Shown here: one piece after another, positions 9,467-17,671 of the stretch
Position numbering within the stretch: the stretch's first letter is position 1
Layout of the letters: each line of letters starts with the position of its first letter
Assembly (NCBI RefSeq): GCF_029603155.1
Contig: NZ_JAPMUA010000004.1
Span: 310,001 to 374,000, forward strand
DNA length: 64,000 nt
From: Galbibacter pacificus
GTDB taxonomy: Bacteria; Bacteroidota; Bacteroidia; Flavobacteriales; Flavobacteriaceae
Direction: 5' to 3'
Made by a program: the position numbers and the translations under genes
The notes under the pieces: model-generated
Told to the model about the DNA's origin: nothing
Seen by the model: the letters and a program-made list of their open reading frames with translations, nothing else
The model's database searches: none

Positions 9467-9796
9467 TTATTTATCATTTTCGGCTAAACAATACTTACCA
9501 AAAGTATCGATATGCGTTATTAATTCTTTATTCTGAATTTTATTATAAGACACAATATTAAATTTAAGGTAGAATTAAGTCATCTATTGCCGCTTCTATT
9601 CTTATTAAACATTGTAGGAAACATTTCCTTTTAGGGCTATGTCAACATCTGATGAAGCCCTGTAATTTCCTGTGGCCCGTGAACCAAAAACAAGGGTTTT
9701 GTTTATGTTGTTGTTTTTATGTAAAGTCCCGGAAAACTTCTCGACCGTGCTCATTTTCAAACCGTATTTGTGTTTAACTTCATGCATCCTTTTCAA
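9467..9796 (-). pseudogene. frameshifted MNT-type nucleotidyltransferase (HepT/MntA-like antitoxin remnant)
   Basis: The first 62 codons encode the start of a minimal nucleotidyltransferase: KYGLKMSTVEKF, then the nucleotide-binding motif GSRATGNYRASSDVDIAL with both metal Asp residues. The frame then stops. The rest of the domain continues in two other frames as CLIRIEAAIDDLILP and FNIVSYNKIQNKELITHID, ending with a stop at 9467. Restoring the reading needs one missing base near 9603 and two near 9560. Intact relatives are about 100 residues and form type VII toxin-antitoxin or HI0073/HI0074-type pairs. I see this as a decayed gene, not a functional short protein. Confidence 0.7.
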
Positions 9797-9857
9797 TTAA
9801 CTCGGTCTTTTTTTGGTCAAAAGTCATTAATACCGGACTGTATTTTTTTAGAATGTT
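9780..9857 (-). pseudogene. C-terminal scrap of a possible HepT/HI0074-like partner
   Basis: Directly after the stop of the sufT-like gene and in the same frame, 25 codons read NILKKYSPVLMTFDQKKTEL and on to a stop that overlaps the start of the nucleotidyltransferase remnant. HI0074/HepT partners end in a similar K-Y-x-P-x-L helix and are usually encoded just before or after the nucleotidyltransferase gene. The match is short and the call is weak. Confidence 0.3.
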
Positions 9858-10181
9858 TTATAACAACCCAAGTTCCAGTTTTGCTTCTTCGCTCATTAAT
9901 TCTTGGCTCCATGGCGGATCGAAAGTAATTTCAACCTCGGCATCCTTTACATCATCAATTGTTTTTATTTTTTCTTCGACCTCGACGGGAAGAGTTTCGG
10001 CTACGGGACAATTGGGCGTTGTAAGCGTCATTAATATTTTAACTTCCTGGTCTTCGTTTACAAAAACATCGTAAATCAACCCGAGTTCGTATATGTCCAC
10101 GGGAATTTCCGGGTCGTATATGGTTTTAAGGACTTTTACAATTTTTTCTCCCAGTTCTGTTGTATCTATGGTTTCACTCAT
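9858..10181 (-). CDS. sufT: SufT-like DUF59 (MIP18 family) iron-sulfur assembly protein
   Basis: 107-residue DUF59/MIP18-domain protein of the kind that helps mature Fe-S proteins alongside SUF. It has the family segments TIYDPEIPVDIYELGLIYDV and MTLTTPNCPVAETLP, including the conserved Cys, and ends with the usual PWSQELMSEEAKLELGL. It lies 6 bases downstream of sufE on the same strand, so it should be co-transcribed with sufS and sufE. The PaaD family in phenylacetate clusters is similar, but the SUF context decides the role. Confidence 0.88.
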   Translation of the reverse strand: MSETIDTTELGEKIVKVLKTIYDPEIPVDIYELGLIYDVFVNEDQEVKILMTLTTPNCPVAETLPVEVEEKIKTIDDVKDAEVEITFDPPWSQELMSEEAKLELGLL

Positions 10182-10187
10182 TGGTTT

Positions 10188-10610
10188 CTAATTTAATTGT
10201 GTTTGGTATGCCACCGCATACAGTTTTAATTGCTTTATCATACTTACCAAACCATTGGCTCGTGTGGGCGATAAATGCTCTTTTAAGCCTATTTCGTCTA
10301 TAAAATCGGTGTTGGCTTCCATGATGTCTTTTGGTCGTTGGTTAGAAAATGCCCTTACTAATATAGCGATAATTCCTTTGGTAATAATGGCATCACTATC
10401 TGCTGTGAACACCAACTTATCATTGACCAGTTCTGCATGTACCCATACTTTGCTTTGACAGCCTTTAATGATGTTGTCTTCGGTTTTATATTGATCTTCA
10501 ATGAGGGGTAACGATTTTCCGAGTTCAATCATATACTCATAACGCTGCATCCAGTCATCGAACATGGAAAACTCGTCTACAATCTCATTTTGAATTTCTT
10601 GAATTGTCAT
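10188..10610 (-). CDS. sufE: cysteine desulfuration protein SufE
   Basis: Sulfur-transfer partner of SufS: it takes persulfide sulfur from the desulfurase onto its own cysteine and passes it to the SufBCD scaffold. The sulfur-accepting Cys lies in NIIKGCQSKVWV. The frame is open to 10670, but I start at ATG 10610 (MTIQEIQNEIV), which matches SufE N-termini and gives 140 residues. The longer reading adds 20 residues without family similarity. The gene sits between sufS and the DUF59 gene on the minus strand. Confidence 0.93.
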   Translation of the reverse strand: MTIQEIQNEIVDEFSMFDDWMQRYEYMIELGKSLPLIEDQYKTEDNIIKGCQSKVWVHAELVNDKLVFTADSDAIITKGIIAILVRAFSNQRPKDIMEANTDFIDEIGLKEHLSPTRANGLVSMIKQLKLYAVAYQTQLN

Positions 10611-10798
10611 ATGTTTAATTTTTTTTGCAATGGCTAAATGTGCGTAAAAATGTTGCCCATGGGTAACCACTGCGTTCTCACATGAATTTATTTTTCAACA
10701 AAAATACAACAAGAATATGGGCTATTCAACTGTTTTTCTATATGTTATTACAGGGTTTATTGCTAGCTGTGCTCTTTGGGCAGCAATTGCAATATTTA

Positions 10799-12013
10799 TT
10801 ATGAAAGCATCATTTTTGCTTTTTTCACGGCATCTACCAAAGCGTCTATCTCTTCTTTGGTATTGTAAAAAGCAAAACTAGCCCGGACGGTCCCGGGTAT
10901 TTTAAAGAAATCCATAATGGGTTGTGCACAATGATGGCCTGTTCTAACAGCAATTCCCAGTTTATCTACAATAGTCCCTATATCGTATGGATGGATGCCT
11001 TCTATGTTGAAAGAAATAACGGCCGCCTTTTTGCTGGAATTCCCATAGATTTTCAACCCGAGAATCTGACTCAATTTATCGGTACCGTAGGCTAGCAGCT
11101 CATTTTCATATGCCAGTATATTCTCGAACCCAACGCTATTCATATAATCGATTGCCGCTCCAAAGGCTATTCCGCCACAAATGTTGGGCGTTCCTGCTTC
11201 AAACTTATGAGGCAGCTCTGCATAAGTGGTTTTTTCAAAAGTAACTTCGGCAATCATTTCGCCCCCGCCTTGGTACGGTGGTAATTTTTTTAGCCACTCT
11301 TCCTTTCCGTAGAGCATGCCCATACCGGTTGGCCCACACATTTTATGTGCCGAAGCTACGTAAAAATCGACATCCAGTTGCTGTACATCGGGTTTTATAT
11401 GCGGACAAGCCTGCGCACCGTCAATAAGTACAGCGGCCCCTACCTTATGTGCTTTCTCGATAATTTCTTCAATGGGGTTTACAACGCCCAATGCATTGGA
11501 TATATGGTTGCAAAACACCAGCTTGGTTTTTTCTGATAACAGTTTCTCATATGCATCCATTAAAAGCATTCCTTCTTCGTCCATTGGAATTACTTTTAAT
11601 TTTGCCCCGGTGCGCTCGCACAGCATCTGCCAAGGCACAATGTTGGAATGGTGCTCCAAGGCCGAAACAATAAGTTCGTCCCCTAATTTTAAAAGTGTAG
11701 AAAATCCATTGGCTACCATATTGATACCATGCGTGGTCCCCGAAGTAAAAATAATCTCGTGCGAACGCTTGGCATTAAAATGCGACTGGATTTTCTGGCG
11801 TGCCTGCTCATATTTATCGGTTGCTTCTTGCGAAAGCGTATGCACCCCACGGTGAATGTTGGCATTGTAATTAGAATAGTAATCTACAATGCAATCTATT
11901 ACCTGCCGTGGTGTTTGCGAGGTAGCGGCATTGTCGAAATACACTAAAGGGTACCCATTTACTTTTCGCTGTAAAATAGGAAAGTCGGCCCGTATCTTCT
12001 TTATATCGATCAT
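10799..12013 (-). CDS. sufS: cysteine desulfurase SufS
   Basis: PLP-dependent cysteine desulfurase that releases sulfur from L-cysteine for Fe-S assembly. About 404 residues from ATG 12013 (MIDIKKIRADFP); a start six codons earlier is possible but lies outside the family N-terminus. The PLP lysine is in VASAHKMCGPTG, and the catalytic Cys is in the RTGHHCAQP loop, typical of the SufS (group II) type. It is followed by sufE after 188 bases, which is unusually wide for this pair. In many flavobacteria sufD lies directly upstream; here a 6.5-kb block of opposite-strand genes separates them, so sufS must use its own promoter. Confidence 0.95.
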   Translation of the reverse strand: MIDIKKIRADFPILQRKVNGYPLVYFDNAATSQTPRQVIDCIVDYYSNYNANIHRGVHTLSQEATDKYEQARQKIQSHFNAKRSHEIIFTSGTTHGINMVANGFSTLLKLGDELIVSALEHHSNIVPWQMLCERTGAKLKVIPMDEEGMLLMDAYEKLLSEKTKLVFCNHISNALGVVNPIEEIIEKAHKVGAAVLIDGAQACPHIKPDVQQLDVDFYVASAHKMCGPTGMGMLYGKEEWLKKLPPYQGGGEMIAEVTFEKTTYAELPHKFEAGTPNICGGIAFGAAIDYMNSVGFENILAYENELLAYGTDKLSQILGLKIYGNSSKKAAVISFNIEGIHPYDIGTIVDKLGIAVRTGHHCAQPIMDFFKIPGTVRASFAFYNTKEEIDALVDAVKKAKMMLS

Positions 12014-12228
12014 AACTATTCTTTGGTACAAAAATAGGTGAAAGTTATAAGCTTAAAAAGTTGAACGTTATAAAGTTTTTAGTCGGCTTATAGACTATGT
12101 TTATGGTTGTTCAAGTATTTTACACCAAAAAAATGATTAGGTATGGACGTATGTTTAGTCACTCCTTTCCCCACAAACCCCAAAATTTATGTATTTTTAA
12201 AGTATAAACTGATAAAATTAGTTTCCTT

Positions 12229-13581
12229 GTGAAAAACTTTAAACGCTTTGCACTTTACACCATCCTTCTTATTTGTTTTGCCTTTGTGGTTGTTGTTTAT
12301 TTTAATTACCCAAAATTGAATATCATTAGTGGTTTTTCAGCTAAAAACATGTGTTCGTGCATGTTTACAGACCACCGTATTCAAACCTACACCACCAATA
12401 ACGATAATAATTTTACCCCGGTAAAACTTGCCAAAAACCAGGTAAATATCTCTACAAAACAAGCCACTGCCACTGTATATGGACTCAAACCACGCACTGC
12501 TGTTTACCGAAAAGGTTTAGGTTGCGTTCTCGTTCCTGCTGAAATGAATATAGAAGAAGTAACCCATGCTGAAGCTCCTTTGCGTTCTTCAAAAAATACC
12601 TCGTTGCCTTATCCATATGGAGATGCCGAGCAAAATGATACTGTTTTTAAAAATGTAGATTACAGCAAAGTTGAAAAAACCGTTGAAGCTGCTTTTGCCA
12701 ATAACAGCACCCAAAAAACACGTTCGGTATTGGTAATTTACAAAGACCAGATTATTGCTGAAAAATACGCCGATTCGTTGAATAAGGACAACAAAATGCT
12801 TGGTTGGTCAATGACCAAAAGTGTATTGGCTACGCTATACGGAATTTTACAATATGAAGGAAAGCTGGACATTAACGAACCCGCAAAAGTTGATGCTTGG
12901 CAAAACGATGAACGCGCCTCCATTACGTACAACGATTTATTGCATATGAATAGCGGTTTGACTTGGGAGGAGGATTACGCTACCATTTCGGATGTTACCA
13001 AAATGCTTTTTTTAACCGATGATATGACTAAAGTACAGGCCGAAAAAGAGGCTGCTTACCCACCCAACTCGTATTGGAACTATTCATCGGGAACCACCAA
13101 TTTGCTTTCGGGACTGCTCCGAAAGGAATTTAATTCGTATCCCGAATACCTCAACTTTCCATATAAAAAATTAATCGACCGTATCGGAATGCACAGCATG
13201 GTTATTGAAACTGATGCCGCCGGAAATTTTGTTGGTTCTTCTTACGGATGGGCAACCACACGCGATTGGGGCAAGTTTGGGCTGCTCTATTTACATGAAG
13301 GAAATTGGAACGGCGACCGGGTTTTTCATGAAAACTGGGCAACATATGTGGCTACCCCCGCACCAAATTCTGACGGTTTGTACGGTGGTCATTTTTGGCT
13401 CAACACGCCTGAAAAACTGCCCGATGCGCCAATGGATGCCTATTTTGCCGATGGTTTTCAGGGGCAACGGGTTTACATCGTGCCTTCCAAAGATCTGGTA
13501 GTGGTACGTATGGGATTGGCCTCTGGAGATGCTTTTGATTTTAATGGTTTTTTAAGTGGGATTACAAAGGCCATTAAATAA
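12229..13581 (+). CDS. serine hydrolase (class C beta-lactamase fold)
   Basis: 450-residue periplasmic or membrane-anchored serine hydrolase. It starts with GTG 12229, followed by a hydrophobic signal-anchor (about residues 6-26). The SxxK motif is SMTK in LGWSMTKSVLATLYG, the second motif is in WNYSSGTTN, and the GKFGLLYLHEGNWNGDRVF segment aligns with the matching region of the hydrolase at 519-1673, so the two are paralogues. The N-terminal 120 residues before the catalytic domain include a Cys pair in the MCSCMF segment. The substrate is unknown; the family covers esterases, peptidases and beta-lactamases. It is the first plus-strand gene of the block that separates sufS from sufD. Confidence 0.83.
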   Translation: MKNFKRFALYTILLICFAFVVVVYFNYPKLNIISGFSAKNMCSCMFTDHRIQTYTTNNDNNFTPVKLAKNQVNISTKQATATVYGLKPRTAVYRKGLGCVLVPAEMNIEEVTHAEAPLRSSKNTSLPYPYGDAEQNDTVFKNVDYSKVEKTVEAAFANNSTQKTRSVLVIYKDQIIAEKYADSLNKDNKMLGWSMTKSVLATLYGILQYEGKLDINEPAKVDAWQNDERASITYNDLLHMNSGLTWEEDYATISDVTKMLFLTDDMTKVQAEKEAAYPPNSYWNYSSGTTNLLSGLLRKEFNSYPEYLNFPYKKLIDRIGMHSMVIETDAAGNFVGSSYGWATTRDWGKFGLLYLHEGNWNGDRVFHENWATYVATPAPNSDGLYGGHFWLNTPEKLPDAPMDAYFADGFQGQRVYIVPSKDLVVVRMGLASGDAFDFNGFLSGITKAIK

Positions 13582-13654
13582 ATTTATGAGTTGGCGTTAA
13601 TTTTGGCAAAACCCATAATATCAGCATTCGAACCAAGTAAATAACCACAAAAAA

Positions 13655-14515
13655 TTGAACAAAAAATATACCATATCGGAATTTGCAGAATATTTGAATA
13701 TCGACAACCAAAAGTCAGAAGGTATTTTAATGGTGTTGTACGACAATGAAAGTAATATTCCGCTAAAGTCGAATCCTGTAAAAATTGATTTTTACCTTTT
13801 GGCACTTAAGTTGGATTTTGACAAAAACATTGATTACGGACAAACGGACTTTGACGATGCAAAAGCCTATTTATATTTTGATGCACCAAACAGCCTAATC
13901 GAATGGGACTTGGAAAAACCAATGACAGGTTATAATATCTTCATCAGCCCGAAAGTGTTCGACAAGTATGCCAAAGGTTACAGCTTTAGGAATTACGACA
14001 GCCACGAAGCCTTATTTGTAAAAGAAGATGAAAAGGAAATTTTGCTGGACTTGTTCCAAAAAGCACATACCGAATACCAAAAAGGCGCATTTTCAAAAGA
14101 AATCGTTACTTCTTATGCCAATTTAGTTTTGTCCTACATTCAAAAATTCTATCAAAGGCAGTTCGAAACACGAAGCGTGCTGTACAACAAAGTTGTAGCG
14201 GATTTTTATAAAAACATCGAAGCGTATTTTGAACAAAACAAGGATATCAAAAAACTTCCAACGGTAAGCTATTTTGCCAACCTATCTCACCTTTCTGCAA
14301 ACTACTTCGGCGACTTAATTAAACACTTTACCGGAAATTCGGCACAATACCACATTCAACAGCATTTGCTTCAAAACGCTAAGCAAAAATTACGGCAATC
14401 GGATTTGTCAATCAGCGAGATTGCCTACAGTTTGGGCTTTGATTATCCCACATACTTCACTCGTTTTTTTAAGAAAGAAGTTGGTATTACGCCTACCGTT
14501 TTCCGCAATCAGTAA
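13655..14515 (+). CDS. AraC family transcriptional regulator
   Basis: 286-residue regulator with an effector-type N-terminal domain and a C-terminal AraC/XylS double helix-turn-helix. The signature is clear at LLQNAKQKLRQSDLSISEIAYSLGF followed by DYPTYFTRFFKKEVGITPT. There is no ATG near the start; TTG 13655 is the best candidate, though the frame stays open back to 13619. It is followed 90 bases later by an alpha/beta hydrolase gene. A 21-bp-period direct repeat overlaps the AraC stop codon, and I infer it is the binding site through which this protein controls that hydrolase. Confidence 0.88.
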   Translation: MNKKYTISEFAEYLNIDNQKSEGILMVLYDNESNIPLKSNPVKIDFYLLALKLDFDKNIDYGQTDFDDAKAYLYFDAPNSLIEWDLEKPMTGYNIFISPKVFDKYAKGYSFRNYDSHEALFVKEDEKEILLDLFQKAHTEYQKGAFSKEIVTSYANLVLSYIQKFYQRQFETRSVLYNKVVADFYKNIEAYFEQNKDIKKLPTVSYFANLSHLSANYFGDLIKHFTGNSAQYHIQQHLLQNAKQKLRQSDLSISEIAYSLGFDYPTYFTRFFKKEVGITPTVFRNQ

Positions 14516-14543
14516 TTTGTTTCAGACATCAAGTAATCTGTTT
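14511..14543 (+). promoter_or_regulatory. 21-bp-period direct repeat, likely AraC-type operator
   Basis: AGTAATTTGTTT (14511-14522) and AGTAATCTGTTT (14532-14543) match in 11 of 12 bases with an exact 21-bp period, the spacing of araI1/araI2-type half-sites. The promoter-proximal copy ends 24 bases before the -7 box at 14568, so it would overlap the -33 region, as an activator site should. Confidence 0.6.
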
Positions 14544-14567
14544 AGGCACAAGGCTTTGTTTACCACT

Positions 14568-14575
14568 TAACTTTG
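14568..14575 (+). promoter_or_regulatory. -7 promoter box of the alpha/beta hydrolase gene
   Basis: TAACTTTG is a perfect TAnnTTTG box 30 bases upstream of ATG 14606. No -33 TTG is seen at the right distance, which fits a promoter that needs an activator. Confidence 0.6.
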
Positions 14576-14605
14576 TAGTATCAAGAATTTTAAAAAATAA
14601 AAATT

Positions 14606-15625
14606 ATGGAAAATCAAGTAAACTTGGCTGGAAGCGAAAGAGCATCCACTCATAAATCAAGACTATCAAAAGAGCGGATGGAAAACGCCGTAAAACAATT
14701 GAACGAAATTTCGGAATCCGATTACGAAAAGGTAATGGGTTTGGTTAATGTTTGCAAACCTTTCCGTAGCATTATTCACAAAACACCAGATGATTACGGA
14801 ATGACCGATTGGAAAGATGTTTTTCTAAAAGGCATTGACGGTGTACCGCTCGATGGTTGGTACATTCCCGCAAAAGGTGGCGAAAGCAATAAGCTTGTCA
14901 TCTTCAACCACGCCTTGCCAATGTGCCGTTCAGGTTTTCAAGGTCATCTTGGCGAACCGTTTAGCGGTTATGACAATGTGGAAATCGATTTTGTAATTCA
15001 GATGAAACATTTAACCGATGCAGGTTACAACGTTTTGGCTTACGACATCAGAAACCACGGAAGAAGTGGCTCATCTAACAATGGCGTGAGCGGAATTGGA
15101 CAGTTGGAATGGCGAGACTGTGCTGGGGTGAAACAATATGTTGATAACCATCCACGACTTAGCAAAATGAAAGTGGCACTTTACAGCCAATGTATGGGTG
15201 GAAACTCACAGTACGAAGCAATAAGCCGTCATCCCGAACTCTTTGAAAATGTAAAATGTATGGTAAGCCCAATGGTTGTTTCAATGCGAGCTATTTATGA
15301 AGCGTTTTCCAGCCTACAAGGTGTAAGTCAGTATTTGGATTTGGTCGATTTTGAGCTATTGAAAGCCGGTGGTTGGTTAATGGACGAAATGACACCGCAT
15401 ACGGCCGCACCGGATGTGAAAATGCCAGTATTTATGATACAGGTTAAAGATGATGCTTGGACAAAAAATCCAGAAGACGGACAAAAAACCTTTGACCTAC
15501 TCGGCAGCGAAGAAAAGGAAATCCATTGGATTGAAAATACCGACAAGCGATTTAAAGACGGTTACAACTATTTTGGAAGGCATCCCGAAAAAGTCCTCGC
15601 ATTCTTGGACAAGTATATGAAATAA
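14606..15625 (+). CDS. alpha/beta hydrolase with a predicted cysteine nucleophile
   Basis: 339-residue alpha/beta hydrolase without signal peptide. The N-terminal 80 residues are a helical extension; the fold begins at about residue 85 (GVPLDGWYIPAKG). The nucleophile elbow reads ALYSQCMGGNS, so the usual G-x-S-x-G is replaced by S-Q-C-M-G with Cys as nucleophile, as in dienelactone hydrolase-type enzymes. An oxyanion-loop candidate is FNHALPMCRSG, and late Asp and His residues (VKDDAWTKNP; GRHPEKV) could complete the triad. It has its own -7 box and probably responds to the AraC regulator upstream. The substrate is unknown. Confidence 0.75.
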   Translation: MENQVNLAGSERASTHKSRLSKERMENAVKQLNEISESDYEKVMGLVNVCKPFRSIIHKTPDDYGMTDWKDVFLKGIDGVPLDGWYIPAKGGESNKLVIFNHALPMCRSGFQGHLGEPFSGYDNVEIDFVIQMKHLTDAGYNVLAYDIRNHGRSGSSNNGVSGIGQLEWRDCAGVKQYVDNHPRLSKMKVALYSQCMGGNSQYEAISRHPELFENVKCMVSPMVVSMRAIYEAFSSLQGVSQYLDLVDFELLKAGGWLMDEMTPHTAAPDVKMPVFMIQVKDDAWTKNPEDGQKTFDLLGSEEKEIHWIENTDKRFKDGYNYFGRHPEKVLAFLDKYMK

Positions 15626-15669
15626 AAGCACATAGGCGAAAAAGCTACCGCCAACAGCATATATAAGCA

Positions 15670-15701
15670 ATAGCGGTTTGGGTGCTAACTCGAACCGCTA
15701 T
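15670..15701. repeat. hairpin, possible remnant of a dispersed long-stem repeat
   Basis: ATAGCGGTT (15670-15678) pairs perfectly with AACCGCTAT (15693-15701). It follows the hydrolase gene by 44 bases. The preceding text (GCCAACAGCATATATAAGCA) resembles the arm of long-stem dispersed repeats I recall from other Bacteroidota, but the opposite arm is missing. It could also act as a weak terminator, though no T tract follows. Confidence 0.35.
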
Positions 15702-15863
15702 CTCATTTTAAATAAGTATATTGTAATCCGAAAAGTAGTTGCGTAAAACCTGCTACTGCTCATACACAAAACTGATTATTGAACCGATGGCAATTATATA
15801 ACCCGTTCAATTTCTCACCAATTTGAAGTTTTAAATAGTACCGATTTTTATAATTGAATACAC

Positions 15864-16322
15864 ATGCGCATAAAATATAAAATATCCCTTTCCTCAATCC
15901 TTCTTGCAATATTACTTGTCTCCTGCAAGAATAAAACTTCCGAAGCAGACTCAGGGAATAATAAAAGTATAAAGGTTGAACGGACAGACATACAAAGTAG
16001 CGAAATAATCAAGCGTTTACAAGGTAGCTGGAAAGAAGCCGAATATCCATTCCGAAAAATTGAATTTAAAAATTCCACGGTAAAATTTACGGAAGAAGGC
16101 CTGCTTGAAGCCCCAAGGTTTAAAGCGTTCAAAATTTATGCTGAATGTCCCTTTGACAACAATAACATAAAAAATGTAAAGATTACCGATACAATTATTT
16201 CCATAACAGAAGATAAGCATTGCGAAAAGCTGAAAATTTCCAATAATACATTAACGCTCAGCGGTTATAATGCCACTACCAAGAGCGATTATGAAATGGA
16301 GTATAAAAAACAGAATGAGTAA
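15864..16322 (+). CDS. small hypothetical lipoprotein
   Basis: 152-residue protein starting at ATG 15864. A lipoprotein signal is clear: a basic N-terminus, a hydrophobic core and lipobox LLVSC with the modified Cys near residue 21. A short polar linker leads to a domain beginning LQGSWKEAEYPFRKIEFKN, rich in beta strands; the L-x-G-x-W opening is like lipocalin-type domains of small Bacteroidota lipoproteins, but I cannot assign a family. It stands alone between the hydrolase and the FemX-like gene. The unusually high Lys and Asn content matches accessory DNA. Confidence 0.65.
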   Translation: MRIKYKISLSSILLAILLVSCKNKTSEADSGNNKSIKVERTDIQSSEIIKRLQGSWKEAEYPFRKIEFKNSTVKFTEEGLLEAPRFKAFKIYAECPFDNNNIKNVKITDTIISITEDKHCEKLKISNNTLTLSGYNATTKSDYEMEYKKQNE

Positions 16323-16483
16323 TTCTACGTGTTCCTAATATTATCATTTAAACCCATTTGCCTTTTTTAATAGGAGAGAATCCCTAAAAAAATACAATTT
16401 TTAAGCCACCCCCCTCTGAAAGACCCTCATCGGGCAGGTTGGAAAAAGTTTAGTGGTTTTTTTATAAAACAAACTGTATTTTT

Positions 16484-16491
16484 TAGTTTTG
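16484..16491 (+). promoter_or_regulatory. -7 promoter box of the FemX-like gene
   Basis: TAGTTTTG matches TAnnTTTG and ends 18 bases before ATG 16510. It overlaps the TTG at 16489 that would give a longer protein, so translation must begin downstream at the ATG. Confidence 0.6.
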
Positions 16492-16509
16492 CCGCCAAAA
16501 AGCAGCAGG

Positions 16510-17607
16510 ATGTTATGTAAAGCGGAAAAAAAAGAGGTTGATTGCATCAATCCAACAAACATATTGCCCCAAACCCCATATTGGGGAAGAATTAAAAACG
16601 AGCAGGGATATATCCCCAACGGATTTGAAATTACCGTATCTAAAGAACTGCTCGGTGAAACTTCGGGAAATTTAGGGACCATTCAAGACGATTTGTTGGT
16701 GCTTATTAAGTACATTAACAGCGAATTATGCTATGCATATGTACCATATGGGCCAAAAATAGAGCCTACCTTTGAAAATCAAGGTGTTTTTTTAGAAGAA
16801 TTGTCCGAAGCCTTAAAACCTTCACTCCCCTTAAACTGTGTTTTTATACGTTATGATTTGCTGTGGAAAAACCAATGGGCCAATGAAGATGAATATTTTG
16901 ACGGTTCGGGAAATTGGAACGGCCCCCCGCAGAGCAGGGTTCAAGAATTTCGTGTTAACTACAAAACCTCGCACTGGAACCTTTATAAAAGCCCGAGTGA
17001 CATCTTGCCCAAAAACACTTTTTTTCTTGATTTAGCCCAAGCTGAAGACAACTTGTTATACAACATGAGGTATAACACCCGGTATAATATTAAACGTGCA
17101 AAAAAGAAAGGGATACAAGTAAAAGAGTATGGCGTGGAGCACATAAGCCAATGGTACAAACTATATTATGAAACGGCAAAACGCCACCAAATGCCTTTGC
17201 AAAATGAAGATTACTTTGCACGTCTATTAAACAATCAAGATAACTATGCTAAGGGTGTCAACGTAAAGATGCTCATGGCCGATTACGATGGGCAGTTTTT
17301 GGCTTCCATGTTTTTGGTTTTGTCGCACAGACGCGCCAGCTACTTATATGGTGCTTCCCTGCCAAATAATAAAATGGCCAGTTATGCACTACAATGGGAA
17401 TCCATAAAACTTGCCAAGCAATGGGGCTGTACCGAATATGACATGTTTGGTTCTGCACCCAATTTAAACGATTCTCATCCGTTAAGGGGCGTTCATATAT
17501 ACAAAAAAGGCTTTGGCGGCAACTTGTTTCACAGAATGGGATGTTGGGATTATCCGTACAGAAAAAAGGAATACGATTTTTTTAGGTTGCAGGAAATAAG
17601 TAATTAA
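16510..17607 (+). CDS. FemX/FemAB-like GNAT peptidyltransferase
   Basis: 365-residue protein of the Fem family: two GNAT-like folds that transfer an amino acid from aminoacyl-tRNA to a cell-wall precursor in firmicutes. Supporting segments are NMRYNTRYNIKRAKKKGIQV, the YYETAKRHQMP region and the C-terminal KLAKQWGCTEYDMFGSAPN, which are typical of the acetyltransferase halves. In Gram-negative Bacteroidota the acceptor is not known; it may modify peptidoglycan or another amine-bearing product. I use ATG 16510 because a TTG at 16489 lies inside the -7 box. The gene ends 15 bases before a dispersed repeat. Confidence 0.78.
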   Translation: MLCKAEKKEVDCINPTNILPQTPYWGRIKNEQGYIPNGFEITVSKELLGETSGNLGTIQDDLLVLIKYINSELCYAYVPYGPKIEPTFENQGVFLEELSEALKPSLPLNCVFIRYDLLWKNQWANEDEYFDGSGNWNGPPQSRVQEFRVNYKTSHWNLYKSPSDILPKNTFFLDLAQAEDNLLYNMRYNTRYNIKRAKKKGIQVKEYGVEHISQWYKLYYETAKRHQMPLQNEDYFARLLNNQDNYAKGVNVKMLMADYDGQFLASMFLVLSHRRASYLYGASLPNNKMASYALQWESIKLAKQWGCTEYDMFGSAPNLNDSHPLRGVHIYKKGFGGNLFHRMGCWDYPYRKKEYDFFRLQEISN

Positions 17608-17621
17608 GCACTATCTTACCG

Positions 17622-17645
17622 TTTATTAATAATCGAACTCAGGTT
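17622..17645 (-). repeat. dispersed 24-nt repeat, copy 1
   Basis: On the minus strand this reads AACCTGAGTTCGATTATT followed by AATAAA. The full 24 nt recur with no mismatch at 39672-39695, and two near-copies form an inverted pair at 43763-43811. This copy lies between the FemX-like stop (17607) and the unusual start of the RluA-like gene. Confidence 0.75.
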
Positions 17646-17671
17646 AATAACGTATAATTTCACGAAAAGGC

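Noticed and set aside
9605..9796. Complete 63-residue nucleotidyltransferase
   Set aside because: The rest of the domain lies in other frames; this is a frameshifted remnant.
12040..12075. Short AACTTTATAACTTT-like repeats in several gaps
   Set aside because: Low-complexity A+T-rich text that recurs by composition; no fixed spacing or arms.
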